11,473 nucleotides of DNA, taken from assembly GCA_000310025.1 (NCBI GenBank), contig FN649734.1:1538766-1550238 (forward strand), in the 5' to 3' direction. This DNA is from Ectocarpus siliculosus. Its lineage: Eukaryota; Sar; Phaeophyceae; Ectocarpales; Ectocarpaceae. Below the pieces are notes generated by a model. It saw only the letters and a program-made list of their open reading frames with translations, was not told where the DNA came from and did no database searches. A program made the translations under genes and the position numbers. Every line of letters begins with the position of its first letter. Position 1 is the first letter of the stretch. Below are positions 7,141 to 11,473 of the stretch, piece by piece.

Positions 7141-7181
7141 TCACCCGACCCCCTCCGCGCCCTTCGTCTTTGTGTATTTAG

Positions 7182-7357
7182 GGATGTCTGCATCCTCGGA
7201 TGAGGAATGGGGGCCCTCTCCCTGGGAACCGATGACCACCCCCGACCTCGCGCTGCTGAGCCTGACCCTCTTCCACCAGCTGGTGGTGCTCTGCGCCGCT
7301 GTGCACCTGGTCTGGAAGAGGGACTGGCCTCCGTACGTTACCAAGAACGTCACCCTG
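7182..7357 (+). CDS. Receptor-like gene, exon with TM1
   Basis: A long pyrimidine-rich tract ending TTTAG at 7177-7181 is a strong acceptor, so coding or transcript sequence lies upstream. Met at 7184 (MSASSDEEWG) could be the initiator just after a 5' UTR intron, or an internal Met if the 1479 exon joins (split Gly codon). The acidic, Pro-rich N-terminus is followed by TM1 at about residues 22-44 (LALLSLTLFHQLVVL and on). It ends in phase 0 at a GTGAGA donor. Confidence 0.72.
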
Positions 7358-10204
7358 GTGAGAGTTACCCCTTCGAAAATTACCCCGAATGTGTATGCCA
7401 TCTGCCGGAGAAGGTGCGGGTAGAAGAAATGTCTGAGTGCGGCCGTGATTGTTGTGCAAGTAATGGCATCTAATGGCATCCCCCCCGGACCGAATTTTTT
7501 TCCATGGCCTCCATTGTAGATTTGAAGTGAAGATCAAAAACTAGTCCTATGTACAGCTACAGGAGCGAGAGTGCGGGAACCGGCCGCCGACAGTGAAGGT
7601 CTCGACGGCATACATTCGGAACGCCACCGTCTTCCGCCAGTGGTGCCATCTTGATTGTGGAGCTCAAGTCGATCTTCTGTATTAAAATTCCCGTGTGTCG
7701 GCGGGGGATGCTATTACTCGCTTCCCCCCCCCATGTCCGTTGGATGTCCGTTGGTCACGGACACGGATCACGTGGCGGCTTTTTTTTTTCCTCGCGTCAT
7801 TTTCTTCGTGTCCGTAGTATCTGAGAATCATCTCTCACCGGTGCCGCCTATATATATTAGCCTTCGAGCACTGTCACCCTTGGTGTTTTATTGCGACATC
7901 GGGCTATAGGCCTCGCGCGCCCAAAATCTTGCGTTGTTCCAACAACAACGGGGCCGACACGTATGCATACGCATGCATAGGTTGCGGCTACGGGACTGGG
8001 GGGCTCCTTGCACGCCCTTGGTGCCCTTGTGGCGTACGGCGCTCTGGACAGAGATAGCGGCGACTTTTTGGCGAGGTGCGGGGTGGAGGCGCTGCTGACG
8101 TCGCTCGGGATGGCCCTGCTGTTTTTTCCGGCGTGCGTGCGGGTGAGAAAGGAGGGGCGGAGAGGGAGGGAGGGAGGGAGAGAGGGAGGCAGATGGACAG
8201 ACAGACCGAGAGTCAAGAGACAGAGACAGAGAGGCAGAGAGAGAGAGCCGAGATATATCCAGATCCGCCCCCTTGAGTTGTCACGGCCTCTCGGTTCTGG
8301 AGCAATCGGGTTGTCACAACCGACCGCACACTTGTGTTTTACTCGCACAAATACGGTGCATCGTTTCCGGGTGCGTTTTTTTTGTTTTTCATGTGTTGTT
8401 GTTGCGGTCGGCAGAGATATAGGTATCGGTGGCACGGGTCGGCTTCGCTGCGTTGCTTTCAACCTTCGGCTGTTTCTGGCGCGAGAACTCCTTTGAAGTT
8501 GTTGATGTTGCCGTTGTTGCTGCCATTACGCTTCTTGTTGATGGTGGTTGAAACTTGCCGTGGAAGGTTGAATCGCTCCTCGTAGTGAACGAGCAACACA
8601 ATTGGTTCCATGGTTTGATTTTGCGAGACTTGAGCCGCGGTGGCAGTGGCCAAATCTGGAAACTACAACCCCTTTGCACGCTCACCGTCCACTGTAGTCG
8701 TGCTCACACGTTGCTGTTGTCCTTGTTCTTGTTGTTGGTTGCCCAGCTAGCATCATGTGTTGAAAACCAAGATGATCGTGGATCAACGTTTTGCGTCTCG
8801 TCCGTTTTTCCCAGGTGTACCGGAACCACAAGGTTCTCGTTCGGCACTCGGCCTCCATGTGGACGCCCATGGCCCAGCTGCAGCTCGTCTCTCTGCCCTT
8901 CCTCGTGCCGGCGATCACCTACACGTGAGGCTTTCGCTTCGCGCTTCATTTTTGACAAACAGACAGTCACAACCGGCGTGGGGATATTGACAAAGTTCCC
9001 TTCCGTTCGATCTCAGTCCCTTTCGTTCGAGACAGACAGCCGAAAGTTGTGGATGCACGCCCACCCATGGTTTTCTACACACGGCCATGCATACAACTGC
9101 ACACATTTCTTTTGGAAAGGGCGATGTGGAGAGTGTTTACGTGCGAAGGTTGGCGTGGGCGATTACATGCGTTTGCACCTGTGCAGAATGGCATACAGAA
9201 GTACTTCCCCCCCCCAACAGCTGGGGCGGCACGTTGTTTGGGATGCGGTGACCGCCTGAAGTCGGTGCTTGCATGGTTGAGTTTGGTACAGAGTGGTCGC
9301 TCTTGGTCTTGCGTATATTTTTGGAACCCTGTCCTATGTTCAAGTAGGGGGATGCTGTCATGTTCCCCCGCTGGCGCACGGGTATCGTGCTCTCTGAGCC
9401 AGATATATATCGCGCCTTCGATCCTTGATCGACGAAACGCGCAGGCGCCCCCACGCACTGCCTGAACGAGTGGTTTCAGTTTTTTTTTCGTGCGTTCTTG
9501 ATGGCTGATTCGCTCGTCACCGGCTAGAAGCTGACGCTGTCCACGACTTGGAGCACGGAAGGCTGTGGTTGGGCGGTTGGGCCACGTCTACGCGTTCAAC
9601 TAGAATCTTGGTACCATAATAGTACGACAACAAGGCTCGATATGGACTCGACCTACGTTAAATTGGTGGTCTCTCTGTGACGGTTCTGTGGTGTGTTTTC
9701 TGATGCTGACGGCGCCTTGATTGCTGCTTGTGGTTCCGCGGTTCGTGTGTCGTTTCGACGTTAAGGTTGGATCCGCCGCTGGCGGACTTCGAGGACTACC
9801 GGAACCGCTGCATTGGCAACACCGGGATAAGTGAGTTACCACAGCAGTGCAATATTTCTTGTTCGATTCGTTCCCGCGAGATGACCCAGCAAGCCACCGT
9901 TGTAGGTGGTGTTGCATTCTGCGTTAGGGCTCGACAGGCAAGCCACGACATGATAAGTACCCTCCCCATCCCTGGTCTTGTTGGTGCGTACCTTTCGACG
10001 TGCTTTCGTCCCGACCTTTGGCGAGGACCCATACTCCGAGGCCCGGGGTTACGCAGGTTCTTGATGCCCCCAGCCCCCCCTCCCCCCCGCTTCTTGCCTT
10101 CCGGCGGCTGCGTCTATGTCTTAGACGCATGTTGTGGAGCATCTTGTTGTGCTTTTGCCTGGGGGCGAGTCACCGTTGCCTAGAGTTGCGCAAGCGGTAT
10201 TTTC

Positions 10205-10245
<41 letters not shown>

Positions 10246-11072
10246 AAGGCGGTACCCCTGCGGGCCAGCACCTCAACCGTGTTCGAAATATGCGCCCTTT
10301 CTTTCCCTTTGTCGCTCTCTCCTCCTCCCGTTTTTGGTCCATCTCGACGAACACGTGCCTCTCGTGATTGGACAGTTTGTGACAGTTTTTTCTTGTTCGG
10401 CGTGTTTCTTTAGGAGTACAAACATACCATCGTTATCTATGTCTCCACTCTCTCCTCACCGTCCTCACAAGGGGATTGATTGTCGAACCCCTAGCGTGGC
10501 ATGACTCTTGTGTGCCATTTTCGATTTCGTGTGCTGCATGTCCCTTTGCGTGCGCAGACCTGGCGGTCTTTACTTTCATGGCGGCGGCCGTCTCTGTGGG
10601 GACGGTGCTGGTTTCCCGGATAAAAGCGAAGCGAGTGCGGAAGCAGCTGAACGACGACACGGTCATGATGGTAAATGGGAGCGTAGATTGACTTGCAGTG
10701 GTTTGTGTTTTTTGTTGTTGTTTTGTGTTGTTGTGTTGTTTTGTTGCTACTTTTAGTGCTGTTGTTGCTGATGTTGTTGTTGTTGTTGCCGTTATTGTTG
10801 CGGTCGCTGTTGTTTGCGTTGCCACTTCCATGTCGTATCCCTCGTCATGATCGTCGTCGTCGCTGTGGTCATCCACGTCGTCCAACTTTGTCGGGATAAT
10901 TCTTACCCGCCCGTCCCCTTTCCCCTTGCCACTCCTTCGCCCACGGTCGCCCACGAAGACCTCCCTGGCGTTCTTGCTGGTTTGGGTGCTGTACCTCATC
11001 CCGACGGGGCATTGGTTCTGGGATGACAGTCCGAGCGCGGCCCGCCGGCTAGCGATGGTGGACAGTATTGTG
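7182..11072 (+). CDS. Multi-exon heptahelical receptor-like membrane protein (7TM-RGS-like), 3' partial
   Basis: Six exons join in phase: 7182-7357, 7981-8142, 8815-8924, 9766-9830, 10558-10670, 10959-11072. All donors fit GTRAN (GTGAG five times, GTAAAT once) and every phase matches. From the Met at 7184 the protein has 246 residues so far. Hydrophobic helices fall near 22-44, 59-81, 92-110, 130-148, 172-190 and 209-223. Loops fit positive-inside: basic WKRDWPPYVTKN after TM1, RVYRNHKVLVRH after TM3, SRIKAKRVRKQLNDD after TM5; acidic loops after TM2 and TM4. Cys91 (start of TM3) and Cys164 (second outer loop) are placed like the canonical GPCR disulfide. Layout and a LPF..P motif in TM4 resemble the seven-helix part of plant RGS1-type receptors, which couple to G-alpha; that assignment is inferred from general resemblance, not a search. 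Helix 7 and any RGS domain would lie downstream and are not resolved. The gene may begin upstream at 1479. Confidence 0.72.
7358..7980 (+). other. Intron, 623 nt
   Basis: GTGAGA donor, CATAG acceptor. It holds C-runs at 7481-7487 and about 7725-7732 and a short direct repeat (ATGTCCGTTGG) at about 7733-7755. An open stretch at 7561-7680 could be read as an extra exon but would put about 31 polar residues between the TM1 loop and TM2 and lacks a good donor, so it was left in the intron. Confidence 0.6.
7981..8142 (+). CDS. Receptor-like gene, exon with TM2 and TM3
   Basis: An in-frame TAG directly before 7981 is part of the CATAG acceptor, so the exon cannot extend left. Its 54 codons encode TM2 (VAATGLGGSLHALGALVAYG), a short acidic outer loop (DRDSGDFLARC) with Cys91, and TM3 running to FFPACVR. 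It ends in phase 0 at GTGAGA. Joined to the next exon it gives RVYRNHKVLV, a basic segment at the inner end of TM3, the position of the GPCR DRY-like region. Confidence 0.75.
8143..8814 (+). other. Intron, 672 nt, purine-rich start
   Basis: GTGAGA donor and a TTTTTCCCAG acceptor. The first about 110 nt are GGGA/GAGA-rich, then the intron becomes GTT-rich. No exon seen. Confidence 0.7.
8815..8924 (+). CDS. Receptor-like gene, exon with TM4
   Basis: A strong TTTTTCCCAG acceptor and GTGAGG donor bound 36 codons plus two bases. It encodes the basic second inner loop (VYRNHKVLVRH) and TM4 (MAQLQLVSLPFLVPAITY). The split Thr codon (AC|G) is completed exactly by the next exon. Confidence 0.8.
8925..9765 (+). 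other. Intron, 841 nt
   Basis: GTGAGG donor, TTAAG acceptor. It contains a C-run followed by AACAG at about 9208-9222 that looks like another acceptor, but the reading after it adds nothing compatible with the protein, so no exon is called. Confidence 0.6.
9766..9830 (+). CDS. Receptor-like gene, exon with second outer loop
   Basis: 65 nt. The first base completes the Thr codon; then LDPPLADFEDYRNRC and IGNTGI follow. It is acidic, with Cys164 as a possible disulfide partner of Cys91. The donor is a perfect A|GTGAGT. The acceptor is the weaker AAG, so the exact start is less sure than the end. Confidence 0.7.
9831..10557 (+). other. Intron, 727 nt, containing (CTG)13
   Basis: GTGAGT donor, TGCGCAG acceptor. 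It contains a C-run at about 10074-10088 and a triplet microsatellite at 10206-10245. No exon seen. Confidence 0.7.
10206..10245. repeat. (TGC)13 triplet microsatellite in intron
   Basis: 40 uninterrupted bases of TGC/CTG repeat inside the intron between the second outer loop and TM5 exons. Length polymorphism is likely. Confidence 0.95.
10558..10670 (+). CDS. Receptor-like gene, exon with TM5 and third inner loop
   Basis: The acceptor TGCGCAG is good; the first two bases complete an Asn codon. It encodes TM5 (LAVFTFMAAAVSVGTVLV) and a strongly basic loop (SRIKAKRVRKQL) ending NDDTVMM, the place where G-alpha contacts would be expected in this fold. It ends in phase 0 at GTAAAT. Confidence 0.78.
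10671..10958 (+). other. Intron, 288 nt, GTT-rich
   Basis: GTAAAT donor and a GAAG acceptor preceded by a long pyrimidine-rich tract (about 10900-10950). The first half is GTT/TTG repeat. It is the shortest intron of the gene. Confidence 0.65.
10959..11072 (+). CDS. Receptor-like gene, exon with TM6
   Basis: 38 codons in phase 0: TM6 (TSLAFLLVWVLYLIP), an outer loop (TGHWFWDDSPSAARR) and the start of what may be TM7 (LAMVDSIV). It ends at a consensus GTGAGT donor. Reading through the donor leads to a stop at 11127-11129, giving a shorter alternative C-terminus without a complete seventh helix. Confidence 0.72.
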
Positions 11073-11448
11073 GTGAGTTTTACTACGGATTTCTCGTTTC
11101 GACATGACTACCTGATGCTGGTGTACTAGGGGAGACCGCGAGAGAACGATCACGGCTTACTTCCACGTGCGATCCTACCGTGGCTCTATCTACTGGTACC
11201 TTGGGAAAAATACCAGTAAGTCCCTGAACCCCGTGTGCTTGTCCGAGAGCCCTCGGAGCTGTATGGCTCCAAGACTTGAAAGCATCTGTCTCCCATACAC
11301 CTTGGAGGGGGGGCTGTGGGCGTGTCCGTGCGGTACAAGGGGGCCTCTTGCTGGTGTTTGTCATTCGCTACAAGGTGTTTCGGACTGTGCCACAATGGAC
11401 GGGAAGAAGACGGCGGCAATTTTATTTCATCAAGCACTAATCGCCACG
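11073..11448 (+). other. Unresolved 3' part; possible further exons
   Basis: One frame stays open from about 11130 to the window end, and another gives a hydrophobic stretch at about 11341-11376 (LLLVFVIRYKVFRTV) that would suit helix 7 and its inner end. Neither joins to the preceding exon with both good splice sites and correct phase. A GTAAGT at 11216 is a consensus donor, so an exon of about 11130-11215 is possible. A G-run at 11305-11311 could hide a sequencing length error. No RGS domain is recognised. Confidence 0.3.
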
Positions 11449-11473
11449 CCCCCCCCCCCCCCCCCCCCCCCCC
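11449..11473. repeat. 25-base C homopolymer at the window edge
   Basis: The last 25 bases are all C. A run this long ending exactly at the edge suggests a contig end or assembly break rather than a biological boundary, although shorter C-runs are common across the window. Confidence 0.9.

Larger units (their letters stand above)
5640..7181. other. Gene-poor stretch before the receptor-like gene
   Basis: No exon is supported. The longest plausible frame, 6275-6559 on the plus strand (94 codons), shows no domain and begins without supporting signals; an acceptor-like CCCGCAG at about 6315-6321 lies within it, so an unseen internal exon cannot be excluded. Contents that can be named are a 12-bp CTCTTCTCCCTG tandem at 5773-5804, the CT tract, C-rich tracts at 6070-6094 and 6668-6686, the inverted repeat at 6162-6207, and a CAA tract just upstream of 7182. 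An ATG at 7058 in good context opens only 17 codons. Confidence 0.5.

Noticed and set aside
7561-7680. Possible extra exon between the TM1 and TM2 exons
   Set aside because: The flanking exons already join in phase 0 to give a normal TM1-loop-TM2; this reading is polar, ends in a stop and lacks a consensus donor.
9208-9260. C-run plus AACAG resembling a 3' splice site in the 841-nt intron
   Set aside because: The sequence after it gives no compatible reading frame with a donor, and the neighbouring exons already join perfectly through a split Thr codon.

Overview
The window looks like nuclear DNA from an intron-rich eukaryote, most probably a stramenopile such as a brown alga (inference). 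The supporting signs are a gene of short exons (65-174 nt) separated by introns of about 290-840 nt with GTGAG-type donors, moderate-to-high GC, and abundant microsatellites and C-runs. There is no prokaryotic gene organisation. Almost all long open frames are chance products of low-complexity sequence.

Layout. Bases 1-1478 hold no convincing gene; a strong heat-shock-element-like array sits at the very left edge and an (AG)15 tract at 324-353. A good candidate first exon (Ser/Ala/Gly-rich N-terminus, consensus GTAAGG donor) lies at 1479-1605. Bases 1606-7181 contain no supported exon and are mostly repeat. A degenerate repeat family (unit roughly GGAG-N-ATCGCACC) lies in inverted orientation at about 1851-1978 and 5505-5630. 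Nested between these is a complete 2.9-kb LTR retrotransposon (2570-5481) with 265/267-bp LTRs, TG...CA ends and a perfect 5-bp target duplication (ATTTC). Its interior carries no recognisable reverse transcriptase, integrase or protease, so it is judged non-autonomous; a purine tract and a TGG-beginning primer-site candidate suggest it runs on the minus strand. Bases 5640-7181 hold a (CT)n tract, C-rich quadruplex-type tracts and a perfect 15-bp inverted repeat.

The main gene is on the plus strand, 7182 to beyond 11072. Six exons can be joined with matching phases into 246 residues that form at least six membrane helices, with a basic cytoplasmic third loop and a candidate TM3-ECL2 cysteine pair. 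The arrangement resembles the seven-helix module of RGS-linked receptors (plant AtRGS1-like) (inference). Helix 7 and any RGS domain are not resolved; the window ends in 25 cytosines, probably an assembly edge.

The exon at 7182 is preceded by a strong 3' splice site and begins in the phase that accepts the 1479-1605 exon. The receptor gene may therefore start at 1479, with the retrotransposon and the older repeat lying inside a 5.6-kb first intron. This is the main hypothesis of the window and could be tested by transcript reads.
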